From contig PJRA01000272.1 in assembly GCA_016987375.1 (NCBI GenBank), positions 194,091-223,846 on the forward strand: 29,756 nucleotides of DNA, written 5' to 3'. Below, piece after piece: positions 1 through 10,066 of this stretch; position 1 is the first letter of the stretch, and each line of letters begins with the position of its first letter. Below the pieces are notes generated by a model that saw only the letters and a list, made by a program, of their open reading frames with translations, ran no database searches and was not told the DNA's origin. The stretch is from Brachionus koreanus (lineage: Eukaryota; Rotifera; Eurotatoria; Ploima; Brachionidae). The translations under genes and the position numbers were made by a program.

Positions 1-716
1 CAAACAACCCCAAAAATTTTCGATTGGGCGCGCTTGAGGGACATTTGGCGGGTTGATATCTTTGGTCACATAATTTATATTTTCGTTCATCCATGTTGTG
101 CTTACCATAGAATAGTGAGCAGACGCTAAGTCAGACCAATATACTTACAATATTACCAATATAATATACTATAGTCTTCATGATACTCATGTATAAATGG
201 GAGCAGTCGTTTATTCAAGCATTCGTCGATATAGATGCTCGAATTGATGGCAACCGACTTTGATAATCGAAAAAGAGGCTTAGACTTACCTCGATCAGAT
301 ATGGCTATCCAAACAAGCATCTTCTTTGGAAACTTCTCTTTTCCAGCAAACCAAACACTGTTCGGACTAGTAGACTTGTCATTTGTGTAATATCCAGCAT
401 TTTCCGGTATGTTGTCGCCCGCCAAAGTAAAGTACTTTTCGTCTCGTCCAAAATGAGCGAACATGGTGAACGATATATTTGAAAGTTTTTTACTCAATTT
501 CTTGGCTTTCTCATGCTGTACGACGCTATATTTTGGTGTTTGTTCACGTTTACGATATGAAATATCCATTTTTGCTAACTGCAGGCCAACTGTTGTCTGG
601 TGGACATTAAATTTTCTTGCTAGACGCCTTTGACTCATTCCAGTTCGGTTATTGGTCAATCTCTTCAGTTTTGTCTTCCTTACAGCTGTCCAGGTAGTTG
701 GACGACCGAATTGTAC
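1..716 (-). pseudogene. Broken Tc1/mariner-superfamily transposase, runs off left edge
   Basis: The minus-strand frame reads from 716 leftward. It has an N-terminal helix-turn-helix region (MSQRRLARKFNVHQTTV) and then the DDE domain, whose first acidic site is in RDEKYFTL. The frame stops at 153, but past a short insertion it resumes as WSDLASAHYS, with NPPNVPQARPIENFWG nearer the window edge. These are the second Asp and third Glu blocks of a Tc1-type DDE transposase, with 36 residues between the two acidic residues. The break is a 9-bp direct repeat (ACCAATATA at 135-143 and 155-163) that adds 20 bp and shifts the frame. An in-frame TAA lies at 717-719, so the start codon is lost or lies upstream. 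The C-terminus is outside the window. Family membership is well supported; the subfamily is not assigned. Confidence 0.85.
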
Positions 717-969
717 TTATTTATGTACTTTGAGCAATTTTCTGATCAAATGTTTGAAATTTTCATAGTTTGATTTCTTTATTCCATATTTGCTGATCGT
801 TTATTTTCATATGCCAAAATGTGATTATATAAATCACCCAAAAGATTGAATTTAAAAAAACATCATTTTTAAATGGAAAGTTTATTTTTCAATTAATTTT
901 TTTTCCCAAATTTGATCAAATAATAAATCTATTTATAAAAAATGGCTGAAAGTCATTATTTAAAAAAAA

Positions 970-1889
970 TCAAGTTCCACATTTTTTAACATTACAGCTT
1001 TCAATGTCAGCACAGTCACTTGGCAATTCAAAAGTTTGATCATTTTCATTATTTTCATCACATTGTTTGATAGCTTTGAAATTTCCTCCCTCTGGTTTTT
1101 TTTCAAATATTGGACTAAAATAGAATTTAAGAGGTAGACTTTTCTCATAAATTCTCTTAATATAATCCTTGTAGGACAAATACTTCAGCTCTCGTAATTT
1201 ACTCAAATCCTCAACTGCTATGCCTAATAAAATGAAAGTGTAAAATTCTAAAATATTAGATTAAAAATTATGATTGTCAACAGATTTTCAAAAGTTTTTA
1301 GATATTTTATCTAATTGTTGAATAAAAATCATCTAAAATAAAAAAAAATCATTTAAGACAAACCTAGATATCTTGACTTATCACTCCATTTAGATTTTGG
1401 CGAGACAATTGCTCTAATATAACCATTAAAAATCAATACTTCCAATGCATTACCAGCTTCTTTATTGTCAGGTGAGTTAAAATTGCCATTCCATCTATAC
1501 AGAAGATGAGCAAATTCATGAATTATTAAAAGACCCATGAAAACAATGATTATATTTCTTTCTTTTTGATATTCTAAGTCATTTAAATTATCAATATTTT
1601 TTAACCTTTTTTCAAATATTCGATTGATATTTATCTTATTGTCTATTTTGCGATCAGTCCATGCCAAAAAATCGTTTTCATTTGAATTGTCTTTTTTTTG
1701 CTCCTCAAAAACAATTTTAACTTGTGAGATTTTGTCTCGTAAAAAATCTTCTTTTTGCTTTATCTTATTTTGATAAAAGATTCTTATGTTTTCAGATTTT
1801 AAAAATGTATTTGCAATACGAATGGCTATTTTCAGATAACAGTCACTGGTTGCTGATTCAGAAAAGCTGAGTCTGGGGAAAATTTTTCT
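970..1889 (-). CDS. Zincin-like (HExxH) protein, two exons, 5' end not found
   Basis: Exons 1364..1889 and 970..1223 (complement) join through a 140-nt GT...AG intron (1224..1363). The phases fit and the combined length is 780 nt (259 codons plus TGA). The first exon follows a T-rich acceptor ending TTTTTAAG and has no ATG at its start, so upstream coding sequence is missing. About residue 124 of the visible protein comes LLIIHEFAHLLYRW, an HExxH zinc-binding helix. Fifteen residues after its second His is an EAG, a candidate third zinc ligand, followed by a hydrophobic LEVLIFNG stretch. The C-terminus has Cys pairs (SDCADIESC, KKCG). HExxH followed by ExG resembles poorly characterised zincin-like proteins known mainly from fungi. 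No signal peptide is visible. Metallopeptidase activity is inference. Phase also permits these exons to be the 3' end of the SMYD-like gene upstream (see findings). Confidence 0.6.
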
Positions 1890-1995
1890 CTTAAAAATAA
1901 AATTTTTTTAAATAACTTTTAAACAAGAAGCTAAAAAAGATAAAATATAATTGTAGACTAAATTATTCTATTATAAATGATTTTAAACGGAACAA

Positions 1996-2284
1996 GCGGA
2001 ACAATGCTGTGCTATGATAGCAAACCAAATACTGGGCCAGATAAGAAATTCTTTTTTTAATGGGTTTAGCCGAGAATTATTGCTAGACTTTTCTTTACAT
2101 GACTTAAGAAACATTGTCTGCACTATTCAGTATGAACCTTGAGTTCGTTTTTGTAAAAGATATTAAGATCATTGAAAAAATACAAGAAAGAGCGACAAAG
2201 CTGTTTGATTAATACTACAATTAAGCTAATGAAGACATATTGAAAAACTTAAATCTTATGAGTCTTGAAAATCATCGTTTAGGG
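1996..2284 (+). pseudogene. Decayed LINE reverse-transcriptase C-terminal fragment
   Basis: Plus-strand frames contain ANQILGQIRNSFFNGFSREL, then after a frameshift FVKDIKIIEKIQERATKL, then EDILKNLNLMSLENHRL. This order (linker, IEKIQxRATKL, ERLxxLxLxSLxxRRL) is the region after the RT palm in CR1/Jockey-like non-LTR elements. It matches the order in the better-preserved copy at 27147-28085. Stops and at least two frameshifts make it non-functional. It lies on the strand opposite to the flanking genes and would be intronic if the two flanking gene fragments are one gene. Confidence 0.75.
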
Positions 2285-2842
2285 GAAAAAAATTTAATTT
2301 AAGTATTTAAAATTTTAAATACTTTTCAAAAATTTTAATTTACAAATGGCAAAAAAAGTACAATCGAGTTTTTTATTTAAAATATACAATTTAAAACTTT
2401 TATAACCAAAATAATGTCATAATTTATTTTATTATGATTTCCAAAAATTGTATAATTTGTGAAGAATTTCATAACACTTTTAATTATGAATCAAATTACT
2501 TTAGATTTTTTCAAATAAAATTATAATTTTTTTAATTTTTAATTTAATTCAATTTAAAGCACTGGATCAAATTAAATTCGAAAAAAAATTTTTTATTTTT
2601 TAAACAAATCTAAAGCTTTAACACCTTATTAAACTAAGAAAATTTGTTTTTTATGCGGACTCAAGGCTTAAAACAAAGCAAAAGAGTAACTGCTTTTGTG
2701 TTAAGAATGCTTTAGCATGTTTGTTGCATGGAAAAAACATTTTTTTTCTTAAAACATAAAAATCAATAATCATACGATTAAAAAATAATTATATTTTCTT
2801 AAAAATATGATTATCTAAAATTTTGTGAGATTGAAAATTATT
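2285..2842. other. AT-rich spacer, no gene seen
   Basis: Very A/T-rich sequence with homopolymer runs. A short minus-strand frame at about 2645-2735 (MFFPCNKHAKAF..., ending in a hydrophobic run) looks superficially like a signal peptide, but it has no convincing splice donor and ends in a stop. Confidence 0.5.
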
Positions 2843-4068
2843 TCAGAATAATTTTACTTTGTAAATAATTTTGACACCATCAAAAGAAATTTCAGTATTT
2901 GATTTATCCGAATCATCAAGCGAATAATTCAAATAAATTCCGTATCCAATTGTTTCACCATCACTTTTGATTTCAATTTTATTCGCCATCATTTTATCAA
3001 AATACGGAAATACTTCTTTTTCATTATATAATGCCAAAAAGTCATCCCCCATTAACACAGAGACATCATTCATGTATTTGATTGCCATTGATTTGTAATC
3101 ATTTTGATGACAACCTTTTATTTAATGTAATTTTTGATTCGTTCGACAAAAAAAAATTAAAAATATTAAATAAAAAATTTTACTGTTAATTAGATCCAAA
3201 TAGTTTTCAGATTCCAAATCATTCATCTTTACAAAATTAATTAATTTTAAATTTTAAAATGTATCTTACTATCATAACTTAACTAACTAATTTTTGTTTT
3301 ATCAATCAATGGAATATAAAAAAATGAAATCAAATTAACTAAAGTTTTAACAAAAATTTTAAAAATTATAAGTGTTGAATGGATTAATTGATTTTTTAAT
3401 CTACTTTACAATTAGATACTAGATTTTATAAAATTAAATGCAGAAATTTAACCAACTATTTAAACTGATATAGCTAATTTTATTTTATAATGCATTTGTT
3501 ACATAATAGAAAATAAATCATTTTTTTTAAATTAATTTTTAAATTAGACTTCGATAATAAGTGCTTGATCTAAATTAAAAGGAAAAATGCAAAATTTATT
3601 TCTAGCGGGTCAGAAAAGATGTATGCAAATGACTTGACAAAAAAAAAACAAAAATCAACTCTCAATATTCCATTTCCTATTCGATAAAAGGAAGTATTTT
3701 TTAGCGCATACTTTTATGGATTTTATTAAGATCCTTAAAAACAGTACAAATATTTCATCTTCTAGAACTTTTTCGATCTCAGGTTTTTTCGAGATTTTAA
3801 AAAAATTCTGGCATTCATATTTGTGAATGGAATCATGTTTTTCACAAATTCGACTGCAGTAGTGCATGCGATCACAAATTGGACATGAACATGGTTTTGA
3901 AATCCTTTTAATTTTATACAAAAATTTGATTTTGAATTTTCTTGTTTAAAATAAAAATTACTTTTTAAAACAAAAATCACAAAATTTTCTCTTCCTATCA
4001 CTTTTGAGGCAATAAACAAAAGGTGAAATATTATGGCTTATAAAAACTTCCTCCGACATAACAATCAT
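2843..4068 (-). CDS. SMYD-like SET/MYND-domain protein, three exons, divergent
   Basis: Complement exons are 3962..4068, 3660..3904 and 2843..3114, with introns of 57 and 545 nt. The total is 624 nt, 207 residues plus TGA. Exon 1 reads PFVYCLKSDRKRKFCDFCFKK, the first half of a SMYD MYND finger. Exon 2 completes it with CPICDRMHYCSRICEKHDSI and HKYEC, then FLRILIKSIK, which fits the post-MYND helix. Exon 3 ends with IGYGIYLNYSLDDSDKSN and ISFDGVKI, aligning to the SMYD core IGxGLYPxxSLLNHSCxPN. In SMYD proteins the NHSC motif contributes to cofactor binding and catalysis; here it reads DDSDKSN. The N-terminal GxG cofactor loop is also absent, as are the post-SET cysteines. The product may be a truncated, catalytically dead paralogue or a decaying gene. 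An additional upstream exon and an alternative exit donor at 2857 are discussed under findings. Confidence 0.65.
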
Positions 4069-4460
4069 AAATATGAAAAACAATTTAAATAATGAATAAA
4101 AGCTCAAAATAAAAAAAAACAAAACAAAGCTATATATAGCTTGAAAAATTTTAAATTAAGCAAGACATTCACTTTAAAATTAATTACTAAGCATGCTATT
4201 TTTAAACCCTTATTTGCTTCAAAAAAAATATTTAGATGATGTAAAGAATTCAACCCTTTTTAAATGTTCAAAAAAAAGAAATTTTATTTTGTCTCAAAAG
4301 TTTAAAAAAATTTTTCTGATTAAACTCTCAACTAAAACTAATTTTTATTAAAATATTACTGACAGCTCCAATGCATTCCCTTTGTTTCAATAAGTTTTTT
4401 GACTAAAATAGCTGTTTTAATTCATTTTTATGTACAGCGGTTCTAATAAAATCGTTTTTT
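4069..4460. other. AT-rich spacer with shared 17-bp repeat
   Basis: No coding pattern seen. AGCGGTTCTAATAAAAT at 4437-4453 occurs again at 16013-16029 and may be a transposon terminus or a common 3' tail. Confidence 0.4.
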
Positions 4461-4545
4461 TTTTATCCCAATATTGAAATCTTGATGACAAGAATAGAAG
4501 TAGTAGTAGTATAAACTGCAGCTTAGAGGTTATCTAAGGATAACT

Positions 4546-4737
4546 CTAAAGAGCTGTAGCAGTCACTTCTTTTTGTTTTGCCAACCAACTATCAAGCTTC
4601 GCTTTGAAACTAAATATGCTTTTTACTACATCTTCCGGCAATTTATTCCATCCATTTACAACTCTATTTGTATAAAAGTTAAATCTTCGAAGACAGTTCT
4701 TTATTCTTTCATGAGTAAGATAATAGCTATTTCTCCA
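4546..4737 (-). pseudogene. LINE 3'-terminal coding fragment
   Basis: The minus frame encodes LTHERIKNCLRRFNFYTNRV and then NGWNKLPEDVVKSIFSFKAK, ending LDSWLAKQ...TATAL and a stop. This is the extreme C-terminus typical of CR1/Jockey-like LINE ORF2 proteins (NRVVxxWNxLPxxVVxxxSxxxFKxxLD). It begins abruptly at a stop upstream, as expected of a 5'-truncated insertion. By eye it is highly similar at nucleotide level to 27187-27300. A short TAG/TAC-rich tract and a poly-A-like run (read on minus) follow to about 4455, probably the element's 3' tail. Confidence 0.8.
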
Positions 4738-4740
4738 CAA

Positions 4741-5400
4741 CTACTAATTTTTTGCACTTTAAATGTAAAAAATTTACTCATATTTTTCATTCAATAAACT
4801 GATACAATTTTATACAGTTGGAAAAAAATTTTCACATATCAGCAAATTTTATTAAAATTTATACTAGGAATGGAAAAAAAAAGCTTGAGTGTTATTTTTG
4901 TAAAATTCTTATTTTTTCTAAGATTGTTATCTTAAATCAGTATTGAAATTTTTATCATTTTTGCAGCTATCCATAAAATACGGACTAAAACGTCTATAAA
5001 ATAAATTTTTGTAATTCAAAAATTTGAAATTCAATAATTTACTGCATCAATTTTTGAAAACAAAAATCCAATTCTAATTCAAAAATTTTTATAAATTAAT
5101 TAAGAGTTGATTCAAGAGAGTGATTTGATATGTAAACCTGAACATACACTAAAAAACAAATGGCATTAGTTTTTTAGCATTAGTTTGGCTAAAAATTAGA
5201 ACTAAAATCAAAAAAAAAATCTTGATAAGTGTTTTTTATTTATTTGAATGAAAAATCATTATCTCAAATTGATTTTTTTATGCTTTTTTTAAAATTAAAA
5301 AAAATAAATAAAGAGTAGAGACTTAAACTGGAATTTATTTATATTAAAAATAATGTTCAAAAAAAAGGTGGATAATTATTTTTGGTTTTGTATTATCCCA
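4741..5400. other. AT-rich spacer, no gene seen
   Basis: Long A and T runs with no supported reading frame. It could be intronic if the candidate exon at 5409..5449 belongs to the SMYD-like gene. Confidence 0.5.
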
Positions 5401-5408
5401 AGGCTTAC

Positions 5409-5449
5409 CTGATTGTTTTTATTATATTAGTATCTCTTCTTTTTTTCAT
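5409..5449 (-). other. Candidate first coding exon (MKKRR...) with strong splice donor
   Basis: The minus strand has ATG followed by codons for MKKRRDTNIIKTI and an excellent donor, CAG|GTAAGC. The exon would end in phase 2. The next minus-strand gene downstream is the SMYD-like one; an acceptor near 4104 (TTTTGAG after a T-rich tract) would restore its frame through a hydrophobic stretch. This assignment is weak. It may equally be a non-functional match. Confidence 0.25.
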
Positions 5450-5593
5450 GTGGAATTGAAGTTAATTTTTTTTAGTTTAACCTCGTCTTCAATAAAAGTT
5501 TAATGAATGAAAAAATTAGATTTTTTACTTTTTCCATTTCTTGTCATTTTAATATCTTTAAATAATTATGAAAGAATTTAGTTAATTTAGTTA

Positions 5594-5599
5594 TTTATT
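5594..5599 (-). terminator. Polyadenylation signal AATAAA
   Basis: AATAAA on the minus strand, 22 nt past the stop codon of the carboxypeptidase-like gene. The distance is short but usual in compact genomes. Confidence 0.5.
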
Positions 5600-5620
5600 A
5601 ATCAAAAAATTTTATCAAAC

Positions 5621-8600
5621 TTAAAATCTAGAAAAATCAGTCGGATCCTTTAAAATGTGTGAAGCAGATTGAATTGAATTAATTAAAATTGACAAATTTA
5701 TTTTTATATCTTCAACAAAATCTTGAGAAAACATTTTTGCTTGTTCGAGCCTAACTATTGATTCAACCACACCCGGAAACGAATTTCCAACATATTTATT
5801 TAAAGAGCTTGGTGCATATAAAGTATGTCTAAAAATTAAAACAAAGGATGATTAATTTTTTAATTTGATTAAAAAATTACGTGCTGCCAGTTTCCAAGTA
5901 ATAAACATCCAAAAAAGATCTTTCGAAATTCTTAATTTGTTCATTATATTGACGAACTAAATATAAATTCGATTGATCAATATTTTTCAATCTTTGATTA
6001 AATTCATTAATATGTTTTCCCAAGTTTTCAATACTCTCTTCCAGATTATTTAAAGATATATTTAATTTATTTAGTCTTAAACCAAATTCTTTATTAAATA
6101 TTCTAAGTTGATTTTTTATATTTTGGTAATAATTTTCCAAATCAAATGGAATGATTAAAGAGTCGCTCATAACACGTGTTGTTTCACTGATAACTTTTGT
6201 TATTGATGTCAAACCAAAAAACTCAGGGTCCATATAATTCTCAACCAATTTATAAGTCTCATAAGAAGTATGGTATAAAGGATAACCAAAGATATTTTTA
6301 AATTTTTCATCTCTTTTGTTCCGCACAAATTTTTGATCAATGCAAGGAACTCCAAGCTTTTGTAAAAAAACAGCATGATCGCTTCCTGAGCCCATGTTTG
6401 AACTAATTTTTGGTTCAGTGCTATTTTCATTTGGGTTATTTTCAAGCCATCGATCATAAATACTAATTTTTTGATCGTATTGGATATTTTTGGTGACTTG
6501 AAACAGCAGCTGATGAAGTTGAGGAGAAGCTTTGGCTTCGTATGAATAATTTCCTTGTACAGCATTATCACAATTTATGTAAACAATTCCATTAACGGTT
6601 AATTTTTTGAAGAACTCTTCGACCCACTCTGTAGACCCAATTAGACCGTATTCTTCGGCATCCCAACTAAGAAATAGAACTGTGCGCTTAGGTCTCCACA
6701 TTGAATTTTTTTTTAGCTGACTTAAACTTCTTGATGTTTCAAGCAAAACTGAAGTCGCAGACGAAGGATCTATTGATCCAAAAGTCCATGAATCGCGATG
6801 ATTTCCGACCATTACATAGCGGTCTATTTATTTAGTCTAAGGATATTTGAATTTTAAATTTATTTAGAAAATTACCTGGTTCTATTTCACCTCTAAGCAC
6901 TCCAATTACATTGTGGATTTTTTTGATTTTTTTTTCACTATATACAGTCAATATTATAGACCTAAATAATTGAATGATTAAATTGAATTATTATTTGACA
7001 AAATAACTTCTAAAAAAAATTAAATTATTAAGATTTTTCTTTTAATTAATTTGAAAATTTTTTAATTCAAATATCATGGTCAGAAACGTCCAAACTTTGC
7101 AATTTTTTTGAGCAAAAAATGTATTGATTTTTGCGAGTTTATTATGAAAGTTTTGCCGTGAGTTAAGTGGTAAAATCTGCAGTTAAATTAATGATATCCT
7201 ATTTATAATCAAAATTTACAAAAATTGAAATAATTTTTAATTAAATTCTTTGAAAATTTTTCTTTTATTTTTCTTTGCTACAATAGTTTAAAATTGAAAC
7301 AATAACAAAATTTATTCAGTCATTTATGTGGGTTTAGTTTTTTTTTAATTAAGTTGAGAAATATTTTAATTTTTAAATTTAACTTGAAATTTTTATATTC
7401 ATTAATTAGAATTCAATAAAAATAAATGTTGATTTCCAAACAAAATAGAGATAAGTAAATAAAATATATAAAAAAATTGATTAATTAGACAATTTATTAA
7501 GAAACCAGTAAAATTTTGAGATTTTTCTCTTGATCGTCTCTGGTTGTAGCAAATTTTCGGTTTTGTAAAATTCAAATACAAACAAAAAAAATCTTCCTAT
7601 TTTAATAAATTAAAAACTACCAAAATAAAGCTTTTTAAAAAAGATACTGCAAAATAATCCAATATACTTTATTGCACCTTTTTTACGTAAAATATTTTTC
7701 TTATGCAGAAAACCGACAAAATATAAAACGGAAAAATTAATTTGACGCATAAAATAAAAAAATTATAGTACAAAAAGAAAATTAAAGATTTAGTCATTAA
7801 ACCATATAAAATTTAGTTGAGCATAAAAAAATTATAGCATAAAACATAAGTCTTTTTAAAATTGTGTTTAAATTAAGTTTTCGACTCTTTACAGATAATT
7901 TCGTTTTCTAATTGAATCCTCAAAAGCTCTCTTTTTGTAAAAAAACTTCTTTGTACAACCAATAAAGCTCTCTAAAGTATTATTTGTTAAAGTAAAGCCT
8001 GAAACTAAAATGGAAATTTTCCAATTATTCCATTCAATTTCAGCACATTATTTCTTAAAATATTTACCAAATGACTTAAGATCAGGTACTTTGTTCCATC
8101 GACTAAATTCTTTGATCTTGATTGAAAGAAATTCAGATTCAGTTTTTATGCTTTCCAAAGATTTTTTATGTTCTAATAAAAAGAAATGCGTTAAAAAAAA
8201 TATTAACTTTTTATTCATTATACGATGGTTCGATTTCTTATGCTTTATTATTTTTTTTTATGGGTCAAAACTCCTCGTCCATATAAAACATCAATAAGAT
8301 CTTAATTTATTAATGATTTGATTTCCAAAAAAAATTTTCGAAAAAAAATGTGTAACAAACTCTGTTGTGTTGCATTTTAAGCAGTATTTTTTAAAGGATA
8401 TTTTATTTTTGTAAATTTTAATTTATCAAAATAGTAAAAATGTTTGTTTTGTTTGAATTTCACATTACTTAAATTTTCCTAATTTTAAATATTTTACTGA
8501 AAATTTTTCCCGAACCATCATGCCATATCCGTGGTAGACAATATTTAAAATTTAAACCAATTTTTTGAAAAAAAGTTTAATTTCTTACATATTAACTTTT

Positions 8601-10066
8601 ATTTGCAACTTTTTTAAATTTCTATTATTTTATAAAATAGTTTTGCATAAATTTAATTTTGACCGAATCCAAACACTGATAATCTTATTTAATTCATGTT
8701 TTAGAATGAGAAAGTAAAGTTTTTTGATCAATCAGATCACAACGATATTCTCAAAAGACTCTGAATGAGATTCACTTTATTTTGGTATTTTTTAGGCTTT
8801 ATCTAAAAATTATTGAAAAAATTGGTCTGATTGAATTATTAATTAGTAAAATTTAGTAAAATCAACTAACTTTTTTCTTTTAAGGATTCCTCCCAAAGAA
8901 TAAGAAACATTCATTTCTCCTTTCCAAAATTCTGGCACAGGAATTTGATCATCCATGAGATTAAACAATTCCTTAGCTAGTCCAAAACCAATTACTTGAC
9001 AGACTATTTTGGGTAAAATAGTTTTTTCCTCGCTAAGTCTATACGTGTATTCTTTAAAAAATTTATTAGTAATTAAAAATTTCAAAATAATCCAAATAGG
9101 ATACTATTTGAAGGATAGTTTGGGGTCAATGGATCACCATCATGCATATACAAAGTTCCTCTTTGAGTTCCATTTTCAGGCATGAACTGTCCATTAGGAT
9201 ATATTTCGTCTTGAGCTTGTTTGGGAGAAGATCTTAGGGGATCATCAAATAAAATTAGTCCTTTGGCGCCAAACTTTTGAGCATTTAGAGCCTTATTTGC
9301 TCTAAATGACCATCCATATCTGCAAATCACTACGGAATCGTTCAAAGATATATTTTTTGACAATGCAAGCTCAAAATCTTGATAGTCACAATAGTTTAAA
9401 TAATATAATTTATTAGACATAATAGACCCATTTTGACTGTACGCTAGAAATGGCTTTGAAATATTAATAAAATTTAAATCTTGATCATAAATTGTTTCCT
9501 TAATTTCGAACGTTTTTTTTGTGCCATTTTGATCAACAATATCTAGTCTTAATTAATTTAAATTTATTTTTTTATTTTTTAGAATGAATACTTATTGAGA
9601 TTTTTTTCATCTGGAATGTCTAGATAAACATCATAGTCTATCATTTGAACATCTTCAAGACCTTGTTCTTTCCAAACTTGATGTACATATTCGGCTGATT
9701 TTTTTCCTCCATCTGTGCCCGCTAAATGAGCAAAACTTGTCAGATATCTTATTTTCAAAATATTAAATATGTACAAATTTAACATTAATTTTTAATAAAA
9801 ATTCACTTTAAATGAGATTTTATATCTTCTTTATTTATACTGGATAGTAAAAGATTTCGAAATTCTCTATCCAAAGACAAGTCATTGGACAAGTGGTTGA
9901 AATTTTTGTTATTACTCTTCGAATGGATTGCATAAGCGATAATATATCCGGTAAGGAACAAAACTAAAGCGGTTGCTGAAATTAACAATATTTGAATTTT
10001 TGAATTTGACCGATAGTTTGAATAATTGCGAACATTTCTATAGGCATCAGAAAGTTTTTGATACAT
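5621..10066 (-). CDS. Glutamate carboxypeptidase II-like M28 metallopeptidase (type II membrane protein), seven exons
   Basis: Complement exons: 9807..10066, 9592..9747, 9105..9547, 8871..9051, 6876..6961, 5881..6823, 5621..5828. Introns are 59, 44, 53, 1909, 52 and 52 nt. The total is 2277 nt, 758 residues, close to the 750 of human GCPII. Residues 24-47 form one membrane segment after a basic cytosolic tail. A PA insert follows (CRYGWSFRANK, GDPLTPNYPSN), then the M28 core with H384 and D394 (GNHRDSW, SIDPSS), catalytic E432 and ligand E433 (SWDAEEYG), D461 (INCDN) and H560 (YPLYHTSYE). The C-terminal helical domain carries YAPSSLNKYVG. All zinc ligands and the catalytic Glu are present. 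The arginine patch that binds acidic side chains in GCPII is not kept (E471, D538, K540), so substrate preference may be closer to NAALADL1-type peptidases. It probably acts on extracellular peptides. Confidence 0.93.
7889..8173 (-). pseudogene. MULE-like transposase C-terminal remnant inside an intron
   Basis: The minus frame reads KSLESIKTESEFLSIKIKEF, a stop, then EIEWNNWKISILVSGFTLTNNTLES split over adjacent stretches, followed by KKFFYKKRAFEDSIRKRNYL and a stop. TNNTLES, preceded by a W and followed by a basic helix, is the conserved TNNxLES block near the C-terminus of Mutator-like transposases. One in-frame TAA interrupts it and the DDE core is missing. It sits in the 1909-nt fourth intron of the carboxypeptidase gene, same strand. 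The overlapping plus-strand frame at 8010-8297 is only its antisense shadow. Confidence 0.6.

Noticed and set aside
2645..2735. Short minus-strand frame with a hydrophobic run, possible signal-peptide exon for the HExxH gene
   Set aside because: It has no convincing splice donor and reaches a stop; nothing links it to the downstream exons.
7150..7190. A tRNA A-box-like string (GTTAAGTGGTAAAAT)
   Set aside because: There is no B box, acceptor stem or cloverleaf partner downstream.
8010..8297. 95-codon plus-strand frame starting with ATG
   Set aside because: It is antisense to the MULE-like remnant, whose minus-strand frame matches a known transposase motif; the plus frame has no recognisable pattern.
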